Assembly (NCBI GenBank): GCA_039619475.1
Contig: CM077115.1
Span: forward strand, 28,843,083 to 28,907,082
Direction of reading: 5' to 3'
DNA from: Icerya purchasi
Lineage: Eukaryota > Arthropoda > Insecta > Hemiptera > Monophlebidae
DNA: 64,000 nt
Shown here: positions 38,301 through 53,300 of the stretch, in pieces
Layout of the letters: each line of letters begins with the position of its first letter
Position numbering within the stretch: the first letter of the stretch is position 1
Program-made: the position numbers and the translations under genes
Notes under the pieces: generated by a model
Told to the model about the DNA's origin: nothing
The model's input: only the letters and a program-made list of their open reading frames with translations
Databases searched by the model: none

Positions 38301-41300
38301 ACATCTTAAATACCCCACTATGCCCCCCTCACCGCTTTAAGTATATTTTTTACTGTAAAATATGTTATCTTTTATCGAGTATTTTTTCTATATTTATACA
38401 TACTTTTTAGCGCGTTTTTATTAAATTTTTAAAGTAAATTTCGATTTTTTTCTTAAAACTATCTCGTCTAATATCATTTTTCTATTTCAGTTTGTATTTT
38501 TACCTTCATTTTTGTTTTTGTGTTTTTTTTAAGCGTATTTTTTCGAAACCGTTATTGGTTTGAAAAAAGTTTTAATTTGTGTGACGACTGTACGTCTGAA
38601 TGCGATTAAGCAAAGACAGGTGAGTTATTATATATTCACGGCGCACAGTTATGTTAATATTCGATTTCTCTCAATTAAGCGTATGTTGTAATTTTAATTG
38701 TTTCGTTCATATTTGATGCTTCAAAATTAGTTCATTTATTTCACTGCCTATTATTAATTCTGCTTTCAAATTTTACGCGCTCTTTTTGCATACAATAGAC
38801 TTTTAGTAATATACATTTTACATATTATCTTTCTCCAATTTGCTTTGTTTATATTTATTATTACTAGAGCTAGGATTTTCGTGTAGTAGTAAAAACCAAC
38901 AATGCGGTAAAAATTAGAAATGTGCAATGAACTTTTAACTCAAATATAAATGGTTTGAAATAATTTATTTGTAAAGTATTTTTACTTAATAGCTTTGAAT
39001 TAAACGATATAATGAAGTGCATTTCTAAGTTATCTTTTTTAAAACTGTGTGTTTTCTTTTAATTAAAAATGTTCTACGCTGAATGAGCTTAATTGGAAAT
39101 GTGCTGGGAATTAATCTCTTCATTTTTCAATTTTTTCAATGTATTCTCTGTATCTCCATACTATATATGTATATACATATATATATCTATTTTGCATTCC
39201 TTAGAAACTCTAAACTCGATTTTTTTTCCTTTAAAAATATCTAAATAAAATCAGTTTTTTAATAATATTAATGTGAAGTTTAAATAAATAAAAAAATCAA
39301 TAAATAAATTCTACATAATTTTCTAATTTCTTACACAAATACAAGCCGTTATCTCCCGTGTAAAGTCTTGCATTTTTTCTGCCTCTTCATTGATAATTTT
39401 TAACCGACGATGTCCCAGAGTTTTTTTTTCTAATTATTATTATTTTTTCGATACTGTTTGATAGGAATTATGTTAGTACGAATGCTAGGTGTCACATATT
39501 GAACTTTTCCTTTTTCAATGAGAATTTCGCTCGAACGTGATCAAAAATATAATGCAAAAACCAATTTTAAATCTGCTTTAATTGGGATAAAATAAGTAAC
39601 AATTTCATTTACCGTTTTTACAGATTTTGCATCGTTCACTAAAGCAGCTACAACTTTATTAAATTTTTAGAAATTGTCTTTGTAGAAACAAAGCAGCCGA
39701 CAGCTGTGTTCCCTAATCTTCTTGTTATCACCGATTCTTCTCGTGTTAACGGTTTTTCTTCCATTATACTTTTATAAATTTCTACTCGCATAGGGGCTTT
39801 CAGAAACATTTTTCCAACACGCCATTCACTTGGTTACTTACATTCAGGAACATACCTCTCTATAATTCGATTCAAGCTCAGGGGGCTATACATGTAATAT
39901 GCCTCATGTCAAAGTAAAACAATCGTAACTTTTTTCTAGCTTTAATCATACGTTTTTTTTTTCGTTTTTTTATTTCTTCAGTCTTATCAACTATTCGGTA
40001 ATCTATGAAATAATTTAAAATGACACGAATAAGCAATTCATCCAATGAAGGGCGCTAAAATTAACTCGTATATGTATACACAGTTTTCTATTAAGCCTAC
40101 GTCCCCTGCTTAGATCCTTCAGCAGTTCTTTTGTTGTACTGTTTGGATGTCCTTCCTATCTGGCAGCATATCGTCGTTTAGCAGTAGTTGCTATTTCATT
40201 ATTCACAAATTTAATTCCATAAGATCTTCATGGATTGTGATGTTGGTTACGTATCGCGAAGTAGAGATGATCACGCGTAGTAACTTGTTCTGAACTCTTT
40301 GCATAATTGAGATGTTACCGTTTTTGGCACAGCCCCATATAATTCACAGCCGTATTGCCAGACCGGTTTTAAAATTTGTCTGTAAAGTAGCAACTTGTTT
40401 TCGAGAGATACTATTGATCTCTTATCCCCAACAGCTAGTACAGTTGCCGCAGTTTGATGTTCAACTCATTTCGTTTTGTTATAATGTGCTTCCTCCGAGT
40501 CAAGCGTTTGTCAAGATGTATACCAAGATAAATTTACAGCTTCTTTCTAAGGAATCTCCATACCATTCATAATTATATTTCCGGATGAATCGATTCTGCG
40601 ATTAGTGAAAACCACTCGAGATGATTTACCTTCATTAATCTTTATCTTCCATAATTTGCATCAAGATGTTACTTTATTGACTGCTGTCTGCAGGTTTTTA
40701 CGCGCAACTTTTGGACATTTATTTGAACACAAAATCGGTGTGTCATCAGCAAAAGTCGCTGTATTAACGTGCGATGAAGTAGGAATATTCGCTATGTAGA
40801 TAAGGTAGGGAAGCGGTTCAAGTACACTCCTCTGCGGAAAACCGGATATATACTTGATTCGTCATTTCCGCATTTAACGTAAAAATATCTTTCGTTTAAA
40901 TACGACCGGAATAATTTAGTCAGTTGATAGGGAAAATGACGTCGAAGTTTTTGCAATAGACCATCGTGCCAAACACGATCGAATGCTTGGCTTACATCTA
41001 AAAAAATACGGCATCGCAGACCACTTTCTCATCCAGCGATTTTTCAATTTGATGAGCAATCCGATGCACCTGCTCTACCGTACTTTGCTCGGAAGCCAAA
41101 CTGGTGTTCAGGTATTATATCTGTTTGCATTCAACTATTGGCGTTATCCTTTCTAGCAGTAATTTTTCGTATAATTCAGAAAGTACCGGCAGCAAGATTA
41201 AAATTAGTCGATACGATGATGGTTCCGTTGGACGTTTTTACGGTTTTTGAACGACCGCAATTTGCGACAATTTTAGTTACATCGGAAAATATGTTAATCG

Positions 41301-44300
41301 TAGTATCGTATTAAATACGTACGTTAATAAGACCAGTGCCATTTTTTAGGCAATTCCTTTAAAACTTTTGCTGTTATTAAATCGTAACTTGGTGCTTTGT
41401 TAGGGTTCATTGTCCGTATTATACCGTTAATTTTACCTGGTGAAGTTAATTTGATGGGGTTTGATTGGCAACATGAGTCAGAAATTAATGATGTATCAAC
41501 AGAGAATGTGATTTGAATATGCTGGCAAAATATTCGCCGAACAGTTCCGCTTTTTCAACATCAGCGCGAGCCCAGCTACGATCCGGTTTCCTTATAGGGC
41601 AACCGGATGGCTTTGGTCCTTTAAGGTGTTTCGTGCAGCTTTCCACAAAGAGAAATTTTATTGCGATAAAGGTGATAAATTGATCAGTTGCTCATTAAGT
41701 GAATTATTCTTTAAATCCTGCAAGATACGTTTAACGAGTTTCTTCTGTTTGTTCAATGCAGTTTTATGCGCAGGATTTCTTAATATTTTTCACTGCTTCC
41801 GCAATTTTTGTCGTAGATTTACCTCTGCTTTGATGTGTTGGGGGTAATAGATCACCAGTTGACATTTATTAATTGTTATTGCAGCCTTCCAAGTCGACTG
41901 TTGAGTGACCTTAATGAATCGATATCGTCGGTAGTCTTAAGTGATATTTTTAAATTGATATCATTTCCGAGATATTCTCTGAACAGTTCCCTGTTTGTAG
42001 ATCTGTTGTATAAATTTGGTTTAGACACACTTTTTTTTACTATCTGGTCACTAATAGACGGTATAACTGACGAGTGATCTGATGGTAACTCATTATTTGT
42101 TCTAACATCAGGGAAGATCGTTGGAATATATTTAATAATAAAAAAAATCCAGTAAACCCGTAACTTTATTCAGATCAGTAAGCCAATAATAAGTTGGCAC
42201 TTCAGGAGAATAGGCATCATTATGCGTTTCATTAATAGCTGATTTGAGTTTTTTACCTCTTGGAACAGAAAGTCTTGAGCCAAAGTAAATATTTTTTGCG
42301 TTATAATCACCACCGATGATATATACCTATCGCCTAAAGTTTTTAGAAAATGTATAAACATTTCTTTCCTTATATTATGGCGAGATGTGGGACTGCCGAA
42401 ACAGTAGTTTTTTTATTTGACTTCAGTTCAATTATAACGCTGGTTGCCTGTAAGTGGTGTGATTCGTATTTTCCTGGTAAGTAATGTGTTTTACGTTACT
42501 CTTTATTATCACAGCAGCAGTGCCTCCGTGCATTGTGCCATCAGCTGGAGAAAGTAGCATATCTCGTATTAAAAAATAATTTTAACCCTAAAAAAAGGCT
42601 TGTTTTAAAAAATGTTAAAATTTACATCGCGCGCGTTCAATTGCGATTTTTCAATACAACCGGTGGTTTTCCGGGAAACATTACAGTAAAGGAAAATTCA
42701 AATTCTTTATTATACGATGTATTCATAAACAAATTTTTGAAGCGCAAACTCCGTGCCATTTTGGTCATTTTGAGACACCGGAAATATGTGCACAAAATAA
42801 AAAGAAAAACGTCTCGTGAGCGTAAATTTTGGCCATCAACAGTGAGCAACAGCAGAAACAGTATAAATTAACTGCAGGTTGGATGAAAAATCGTTTTTAG
42901 GCTGGCGTTTTATTATTCTACTTAAAGTGTGGCCAGATTAGATTATTTTTAAACGTGCAAAAACGTACAATATAAAAGCGAGTTTTTTATTATCCGGATG
43001 ACACGATGCGTGAAGATATTTCAATTAGGTTTACTTAGATATAAAGCAAAAAAAAAAAAAACAAAACGTGCAGTATCACGAAAATCCTAGCTTTAATTTA
43101 TTACCGTTGGTTTTTTATTTCAAAGCTGAGTGGGACGAAATCACGAAAAATTATTTACCGGAGGTGCATTTTAAACTTTTATTCGATAGGAAAATAAGTT
43201 GTACCGATTATCTTTGCGACATACGGAACTTCTTGTCCATCTAAATATTTAATCGTTAGTTGTGCCGCTTCCAGCAAGGCTTTATTATTTATTTCCGAAT
43301 CTTTCGTTTTCGAATTGATTACCTAAAAATATTTTTTTTACCGATAATCCAATTTTTTTAAAACAAAAATAACTAAAATGTATCAATTACGAAATACAAA
43401 CGGAAGAATATTTTTAAAAACAAGCGAGATATCCTTTCGTTTCAGAATTTCGGGCATGACTCATTTTAATCGGAGACTGATTGTTCCTCTAGCGATCCTT
43501 GCGTTAGACGAATCATCGGGTCTCTGTTCCAGGGCGACTATTGTATTCTTCCTATTTCCCCCATAAGCTTATGTAATCTTGCTATTCCTTAAAAGTTAAC
43601 TTGGCCGCACGAGTAATTACAAAATTCGAGAAATCCAAAAATGTTACAGTTGGAGGTAGCGATGCGGTGTTTTACTAATTTACATTAAATACTTTTCAGA
43701 AAGGTCGGGTATGTTGAATTTTTACATTATGCATATTTTTGACTAAGAGTTCGTTAAATTAAATTTTTTATCTCCTTAATGACCAATGAAAACCAATCTT
43801 TGAGGTAAAAAGTTAATCAGAGTTGCACCAACGTAATCAACCAGTATTTAATTCACCAGTTGCGCTTTGATGATGCACAAATTCTAATATTCAACTACGT
43901 AAGTAAGCGACGTTTATTGCAACTTTAGACTAAAACATATTTAACCCGCTCGGAAGCGTCCGTACAAATTTATTTTTCACGACGCCATAAAATACAATAA
44001 TTTAGCCGAAAGGACAACAATATCATTAATGAGACTCACTTTTATGTAACAATCGACTGCTCGTTGGAATTCTCCGTTTTGTTCCCACTGTTCCGCTTGC
44101 ATGATAAGACTATTGATGTCCCTGGATACCTTTGATCCCACTTCTTTCTGGTATTCCGCTTGTAACGCATTGAGTTGACCTGGCAAATATTCACGGCAAA
44201 CACGTAACGCTTCTACCCATAATCCATTTTCCTAGTGCATTAACAAGACGATTCGAAAAATGAGTAAAAATGAACTATGTGAAACAAAAACAATTGATTA

Positions 44301-47300
44301 GTACGGATGGTGCAATATTAGCGGTTTGGACCGCGTCAGTGTGCTTTTTACAATATAGCGCGAGATTATTATTGTATTTTTGTATCGCAAAAGCTATATC
44401 CTTTTCAAGGAAATTACCGTCTCGTCTATTTTTTATATCATATTTATTCTTTAATAAATTATTATTATTACTTTTTACAGTTTTATCTTCGATAATTTGT
44501 AATCTGATGCGGTGATAAATTAAAATGATAAATATAACGAACATATAGAAGTGTTTATAAAGATAAAGAAGGCAAAAAGTGCAATTTTCTGAATACTTAA
44601 TGTAACATTAATACGCTAACCCAGTGGTCGGCAAAGTGCGGCTCCGGAGCCGCATGTGGCTCTTTGGCTCCTTAAGTGCGGCTCTGGCACAAATATCCAT
44701 GGAAGGCGCAATAATATTTTCATTTAAAAAAAACTTGGTGAGAAAAAAATTACATCTTATTTTGATAAATTAAAATTCTTCTATAAATCGAGAACATGTA
44801 TAATTTTTTGTTTAAGTTAAAAGATAGATAGGTAATTAAAATTTTATATTGTTGTAAAAATACGTAACGAACATCGAGTTTAATTTTATTAGTTTTCGTA
44901 AACGTAAACACAAACCATGTACAAGCTACCGGCTGAAATTGTTCGTATGTTTTCGGCGTACTCTGGTGTGATACAGAGGTACCACAAGCATGCGCGCGCA
45001 TACTTTTTCTAAAGTAGTAGGGGTACAAATTGGCATCACAGACCAGCAGTTGCAGTGTGGTCTCATCTACCATGTCTGCCGTTGTCCTGTCTTATTAAAA
45101 AGTTGTTGTATTTTTCAATCTAGCTGCACTTCTTACAGGTATTTTTATACGATTTTATTACACCTGCTATGTATGTTTGTGGTTCCGGTACAAAATTTGT
45201 AATCGATTTTTCGATAACTTCTATTTGTCCAAATGTTGGAAGTTTTCTTCTATTTTTGGTCATATTAGAAGTTTTTCCGGATGAAATTTGTGAAGTTATG
45301 GAATTAGGGATTACCATTATCAACTCCATTTTAGCTAAAGCTCTTAATCATCGCCAATTCAAAGAATTTTTATTTGAAATGGAGAGTGAGTACGCTGATC
45401 TTCTGCTTCATAACAAGGTACGTTGGTGATCAAGAGGGAACGTTTTAAAAGTTTCGCGGCCCTTTTTCCGGAAATTAAAGCATTTCTTCTTGAGAAGGGC
45501 ATTCACTATCCAGAACTAACAGGCGATCAGTGGATCCAAAACTTTTATTTCATGGTAGACGTTACGTCTCATCTAAATCAGCTTAATCGTAAACTACAAG
45601 GGAAAGGAAACTTAATTTTTTCGATGTTAGAAGAAGTAATAACATTCGAAAACAAATTATCCATTTTTGCTCAGGTTTTTGAAAGGGAAACATTGTTTCA
45701 CTTTCCGAGCCTGCTGAAGCATCGCCAAGAAAATAATTCCTCTATTGATAAAAAACATTTTAAAACAATAAATTTAAATATGAGGGAAGCATTTCTCAGC
45801 AGGTTTCAGGAATTTAAAAACAGCAGAGCAACTTTAGCATTTGTCAAAAATCCTCTTATTGCTATGATAACCGAGTTGAAATTTTCTCCTTTTGAAATTG
45901 ACATCGGTAGCTTTGAAATATAATTGCTGGATTTAAAAAACAAGGAGATATGGCGCTCTAAATTCGAACGTCCTTGTGTTGAATTGGAAATATTGGAGAA
46001 GAAAAAATGTGATCTTAGTTCACAACACAAGTGGTCCGCTTTGAATAACCTGGAGAAGGAAGACATGATCATTTTCAACGCTTGGAATAGTATTCCTGAC
46101 TCTTACGATCAGCTGAAAAAGCTCGCGTTTGCTGTTTTTTCCCTTTTCGGTTCTACATATATATGCGAACGATCTTTTCAAAGGATGAACATTTTCATGA
46201 GTAAACTGAGAAGTCGTCTTATTGATGAGAACTTGGAATCATGCCTAAAATTAAAAACAACAACATACAAACCTGACTTACTCAAACTTTCCAAGGAGAT
46301 GCAAGCGCATTGTTCGCATTAATAAATATTTATTAAGTATGAAATTTAGTTTTATTTAGTGTACTACTTATTTAGTGTAATAAAAGTTTACTAAACAAGC
46401 AGATTTGGCTCCCAATTTTTTTTAAAATTGTTGTAATGTTCATATTTGGCTCTTTGGCTAATAAGTTTGCCGACCACTGCGCTAACCGAACACAGCCTTC
46501 AGTTTTACGTTTACAAAAAGGTAATTCGGTCGTGCTTAGCGGTTTTAAATTTCTAAGAAAATGGTTAATTTTCCTAACAGAAGAATATAACAAAATGTGC
46601 AATGAATGCGTGTAAAACATGCCATTATTGTTATTTTTACTTTTTTGTTCCGAAAAAAAAAAGAATGCCGCAAAGGATGTTGACACATAATGGTTTCTGT
46701 CATTCGTCTATGAATGTGATATAATATCAACAAAATAACACAGTCTTATTGATAAAAGTAGCCGAGTAAAAAAAAGAAATATGTCGATTGCTACAAACGT
46801 TTGTTGAAAGTCGCAACAAATTATAATCAGCTTCAGCTTGAAGATTATCTTCGTAGTGTAGCACATAATGTAATTAGTTAACTTTAGTGTTTTCATGTAT
46901 TATAGATATTATTATTATTATTTATATGTAAGATTTCGAAATCGTTTATTTCTATATTTGTAATTAATATAATTGCAAACTCTTATTTTGTTGGGAAAAC
47001 CTGAAAGAGGAAAAACATAATTTATAATTTGACTAGCTGTATGAACACTCGTTGTACCTTGTATGTATATATGGCTTGAGAAATTACCATTCCTGTGGAA
47101 AGGGGGGATAATTTTTTTGCTACAGTTTTATCGCAATACATACTATAGGTAACTTAAATATTGTTTATGCGTGTTACAGAAAATACCTATTTATTAAATA
47201 AAACTGTATCCATTTCATATAAGAAAGATTGATTCCTTATCGAAGAATAATGAGGATATTGTTTCAATTGATATCGGCACAGTTGTGTTTAAGCCGTATG

Positions 47301-50300
47301 TGAAAAAAAGAAACAAAAAAAAACGACGGACTAGAATAATGTTATTTTTCTTATAAATATGTTCAAAATTTATCCCCTTCTCTCTTCCATGTCCATAATA
47401 GGAGTAAAATGGTAATAATAATGAATAACAATAATATTAATAAGAATGTTAATAGTCCACTGCGTAATATAAGTTTTTAAAATTTCTCGCTCGCTATTTA
47501 TAGCTCCCCTCTTTTTATTCTTTCTTCATTTTATTTTCACTTGTGATTTTAACATGGGGTCGTTCGATATCTTAGACAATCCTAAATTGATATTTTTCCT
47601 GTACTGTTCCTACGTATTTTATTTACTTCGCCTGTGACAAAAGACATTTTATAAACGGCTGATAATAGGTGCTACCCAACATATTACTAAGTCAGGCGAT
47701 TTTTACGTTACATCTATTTGCTTTTACGGGAAAATTCTATACAATTTTAATTTTATAAACAAACGATTATTACTAAACGACGATTAATCATTTAATATTT
47801 AAACTTTGCTTATATAATAATTTTTGAATACGGTTTAAATATTCTACGTATATAGATTTTTCTAATATATTATTTTTGATCTTACACTTTCATTATGCTT
47901 ATTGGAGATGAAATCAAGAACAGTTTACTCTTTGTATACGTCACTGTTTTCATATAAGCTGTGGTATTTATTGAGTTTTTCTTGTTTACAACGATTTGCT
48001 TTTTAATTATTATTCGTTCTGAATATCGATGTTCTTGATTTACAAAAAAAAAAAAAATAATAATCCTTCAGTAGACGGAGTATTTATCTTTTATTACCTC
48101 ACCATCCTAATACAGTCACTTTTCAGTTCTTAAGTATTATCTTCTCACTCGCGTTTTTATTAATCACATTTTTCCAAATAAATACCCTTTCGCGATATTT
48201 CCCTTGGCATAGAGAAGACCTTCCTTGTATGCGCACGTTCGTCGTCTGATTATTGCGGGAAACGTTTTCATAATTTTAAAATATATAAAAACATGGTAGA
48301 ATTAAAACCCAGAATTGCATTAGATTAATTTCGGAAGCCCCCCCCCCAGTAAAAGCCCAAGGCAGTACAGTGTGCCCTGAATGTATGAAATACGTGTACT
48401 ATCGGGAACATATCGTGTCCGGAATATAAAAGATAATAAAATGAGTAACACTGAATTAAGAGGCAAAAGAAGAATAAAGTGGATGAGGGAAGAAAATAAA
48501 AGTATAAGATATGACGCAGGTTAGGAGCCAGTAAATGACGCCGCAAAAGATATAATCAAAACGGTTTCTAGTAAATTTAAAACAACAGAATAGATACGAT
48601 CGGAGAGCGCACAACGAACTAATTAAAGCATGGTACGGTTGAAGAAAAATTGCCAAGATGCTTACTTTGAAGAGAAAATGAGAAAACGTTTCGAAGTGGA
48701 AAACTAATTAACGACGGTAATTAGCGGAACTTGTGAAATTTGAGCATTCTATTTTATTCTAGAAAAACAATCGTGTCAACGACGGGTCGAGGAAAATAAC
48801 ACGTTTTCATCTTTAAAATGTCATTTATCTAGTCCAAAAATAAACAACAAAATACAGAAAAGTTGGATGGTTGTTGGTGTGTAATCCTTCCGAGAGGTCA
48901 AAATTAAACATATAGTTTTATTAACGCAGTTGTGTCCGAAATGATTAACGATCAGTTTCACTGCAAAAGTTTCAAATATTTAAAGTTGTTATCGCTGAAA
49001 ACATGCAAAAAAAAACAAAAAAAAACAAAAAAAACGTTACACGCCAATTATTGATATAAATTAGAACGCATTTTTCTCCAAACTACCTTATAAAACGAAA
49101 CGATCATTTCCGGTTTGTGCGCTCGCAATAACAACGATTCGAATCGAGGAAAATTTTTATTTAAAAACTCATCTTTGGCTTGTTCTACTAGAACTTCGGT
49201 CATGGCACTGTCATCATGAGCTTCAGCCACTCTTTCAGCGTTGTTCCAATCTTTATTATGTATGTACCTGCGCATAATATAACAGATTATTTTTGATGAT
49301 TCATTGCTTTTGCATTTTTAATTTTATCCTATGCAATACCGTTTCCCATGAATATGGGGGGAGCGTTAATGCATGTCACGATAAAATTAATGTGATTACT
49401 TTTAATGACTAAAAAAACATCCGTGTTAAATGTTTTAAAAATTAAGTTAATCTACTGAAATGAAAAAAACTCGCTGTAAAGCCTTACGTACATAAGAACA
49501 GCTTCTTTCGGTTTACCAGCTTTAATAAATTCCCGTTCGGCTTCTTGGAATTTACCATCGTCTTCTAAAACCATTGCGTATTTATAGTGAATTTCCCCGA
49601 GTTTAGCTTTCATTCCCGTTTTGGCTAAATCGAATGCAAAATCGAACTATGAAAAAATTATTATTCATCTTAATTGACTTCGTCGATGGCTATAAAAGTA
49701 ATCGTACGAGAACCGTATCATAAAATTCCTTGCATTCCCAGATGTGCAAATACTTGTAGTAGGCTATGAAATCGTCATCGTTTAATTTATAAAAATACAA
49801 AATCTTTTGACATGGATACGTTTCACGGTTGTGGTCGTTTCGCAAAATTCGCACGTATTTCAGAAGTTTTATCCTTATTAGTGTAAATATTTTTTATTCA
49901 AATTCTGATCAACAGTTGTTCTTACTAAAACGAAATAGTCACATTTCACGCACCATCCGAAAAAATAGAAAATAACTTTTCAACTGAAAATATATATTTT
50001 ACTCATAAAAATATTTAGAAAATTAAGAAATGCTCTCCTTCAAAGAATTAAAAGAATTAAAAATTTTTGAATTGACGTTAAAATTTTTTTTAAAATATTG
50101 GTATCTCTTATTTTGATTTCTGTTGTTTTCAGAAATTCAAGTCAGTGCTAAATTAACTCGTTAGTGCCATCTACTGGAATTTTCAAAACTATTTTTTCTA
50201 TATAATGATGGTTGCTGCTTAAACGATTTTTGTCGAGTTTCGTGTTTTTTGCCTAATGAATTTGGCACAAGACTTGATTCTGATGTTCACCTTTCAGAAA

Positions 50301-53300
50301 AAATTATTGCCGCGATGAATTTAATAAAAGATCAAGATAATACTTTGGCGTCGGAGGTAGAAACAAATTGTTGAGCAAGACGAAGCGTTCCGTTTAGAAT
50401 GATAACTTCCGACGATTTGACAGAGTTTCTCGAGTTAACGGAACAAGACCTTATGGTTTTTTTTTTACGGGATCATATCACAGTGTCTCAAGCTGTGTCA
50501 TACTTAGCTGAAATAATGAATGAAAACGGAATAATCACACTTCAGTATGTGAAAATAACACCTAATATCATTAAACTACAAGTAAAGTCTCGACATATCA
50601 ACTCAAAAACATACCGTTATTTCGTTGATTATCAGCCAGAAACGAATAAGATTTCTGGAATTAGTCGATATTGTTGTGATTGTGCTAATGGTAGACGTAC
50701 TCTAGAGGGTGCTGCTCTCACATTGCAGCTATCATTTAAGTAATCTTGCTTACGATCAATATTTGGCTAAAATAATAATACCTGCCGAAATATCGAGTTG
50801 GCCGTTTATAAACGAAAAAGTTAATGCTGCAGTGAATGAAGACAGTGACGAAGACTAACTGATGTTATTTAAAATAGTTTTTCATGTATATAACCTAATT
50901 ACGAAATCATTTCATTTATTGTAAATAATTAATGATACTTTTTTTTTTTCAAAATATAAATAATATAACTTATCAAATAATTAACAATGTAAAATTATTA
51001 TGGCTAATAGCACAGAAAAATTATATCTTTTTTATTCCAATGAATTTTTGCACGAACAAAAAAAAATTTTTTAACATCAATTTCTTAATTTTTTAAATAT
51101 TTTTATGGGTAAAATGTATATTTTCAGTTGAAAAATTATTTTCTATATATTTCTCTACCAGCAAAAAAGTTTTAGCGTGTTTTAAAACACGATATTTTGA
51201 AAAAAAAATTAGTTTTCATTTTTTTTCATTATGTTCCACCACTTCAAAAAAAATTAAAAAATTCCTGATCGTAAAGGAGTAAAAAAGACATTTTCTGACA
51301 AAATTTGACATTTTTCAAAAATGCGGTCAAAAAATTGATTTTAATTTTATTTCTGTTCTTACAAATCGGCTTTCCACCTGAGATTCATAGTAATAGTATT
51401 TTTTTATATCTTTTACTCCTAATAATTAGGAAAAAAATCATTATTTATTTATTTCGAATTTTACTATTAAAAACATAAAATAAAATCGAAAAATGTTTTT
51501 TTTTGAAATACTCGAAAACCGTTTGAGATGAATAGCTGAAAATTTGGCTGAATTATTTTTATTTTAGATATTAAAACGATTCCCCAAGTGCAAATCGAAA
51601 AACCCGCGGGGGCAAATTTCCCATATAAATCCGGCTATGCCCTTCAGAAAAACCATAAGCCGTAAAAGTTTTGTGAATTTCTAGTTCACGCTGTTTTAAA
51701 CTCATTTTAGTTTACACTTCCGTTCCTTTTTTTTTTTTTTCTCTGCAGTATTGTTACATATCAAAAATTACATTTATCTGGCGCATGAAATGTCATAAAT
51801 GCTATTAGTGGTATAGCATAAATTTTTGTAAGACGGGGATACACACACTTTGTACACAGTCATTAATTATGTCGTAAATAGGTATTATACGTTAAGACTA
51901 TGTAACTTAGTTTGGCTGAGTGAAAAATAATAATGAAAACGTCCGTAATAAGCAATGGCTTTGAAAACACTTTGACAAGTCAGAAAGATAGCCGGCAACC
52001 GCCCGAAATAGATTTGTCATAGAACCAAATGAAGACGGCGGCTCAGATAAATAAGATATTCAAAAGTAAATGTGAACTGAACAACTTTTTACGAAAAAAT
52101 AATTACTTTTAAGTTATCAATTTTCCCCCATGAATGGAATAAATATATTGCGATTCAAATGCTATGGTGCAAGTTTTTTTTTTTTTTCGAAGTAGGAAAC
52201 AATAATACAAAAAATAAGTGCGTAAGCGGGAAGAAGTATTCACCTTTTTCGAAAATCAGTAAAAATATATAAAAAATCGGAGAAATTGTAAGTATTTTCT
52301 TTTCGTTTTTTTGCCCCCCCCCTCCACCTTTAATAGATAAAACAGTATTATCGAGCAATTTTTAAAACTGTACAATATCGCTAAATAGTATCTTTGCAGA
52401 AAAATTAAATACATAAACGAATAACAAGCGCGTGAAAATGTAAAAATTGAATGAAAAAAGATGAAAGAACATAGTCTCGCGAAGTGACATGAACGATCGA
52501 CGATGCGTAAATTTATCTTAAACGTTACAAGAGTAAATGTCAATGTCAGACACGCTTTTAAAATGTTAATTTTTGTAACCTGATAACTGTCGCACGCGTG
52601 ATCAATGCACGTCTGTAACAAATTCAGCCGATTTAGTAGTTTAACTGCTGAATCACCTCCCAGTGATTTCGCCCATAAGAATGCAACTTGTTCTCCGGCT
52701 TGATCACCACCTTCAACCTTAGCAATCTGTGTAAAAATTACCAGAATTGCAAAAAAAAAAAAATCGAATTTAAAACGCTCTCTAAAATTAAATAATTAAA
52801 ATCACCACACAATTTAATACAGGATCACAGAGCTCTTTATTCGTAAAAAAGGGATAATCCTACTGGGATAATTAATTTAAAATTTGATACGATTCTTTCG
52901 TATAGTGATCACTACAATAAATTAGCATTACAAATAATACACAATTAAAATAAAATAGTCGTTCAGGAATATATATAAGGGCTAAAATAAATATAGTTCT
53001 TTTTTTTTCTCAATGCAATTATATAAAAAAGTATAAAGATGAAGTGAAATTCACAATGTAACAAGAATCCTTTTAAGCTTTCAACTTTTATTCAGCAATG
53101 CAGAATTTCGAAATATTTCATTGCTGCACAGCACACCGTGAAATATTTTGCAGCAAATTTTATCTGAAGAGAAAAAATTTGAGGTTTTTCAATTTTTAAG
53201 CCCCGACTCTCTCTATTTGGGACTACTGTGTGACACTTTGAAAAATTTTTCGTAAATATTAATTAACGATACAGTTAATTTTTAACGAGTATTGAAACCA

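Noticed and set aside
40312..42077. Plus-strand ORFs of 64-86 residues
   Set aside because: They are antisense shadows of the minus-strand Jockey ORF2.
48400..48700. Possible LINE C-terminus ([12 protein letters not shown] on plus)
   Set aside because: Single weak basic motif, no flanking domain, too little to call.
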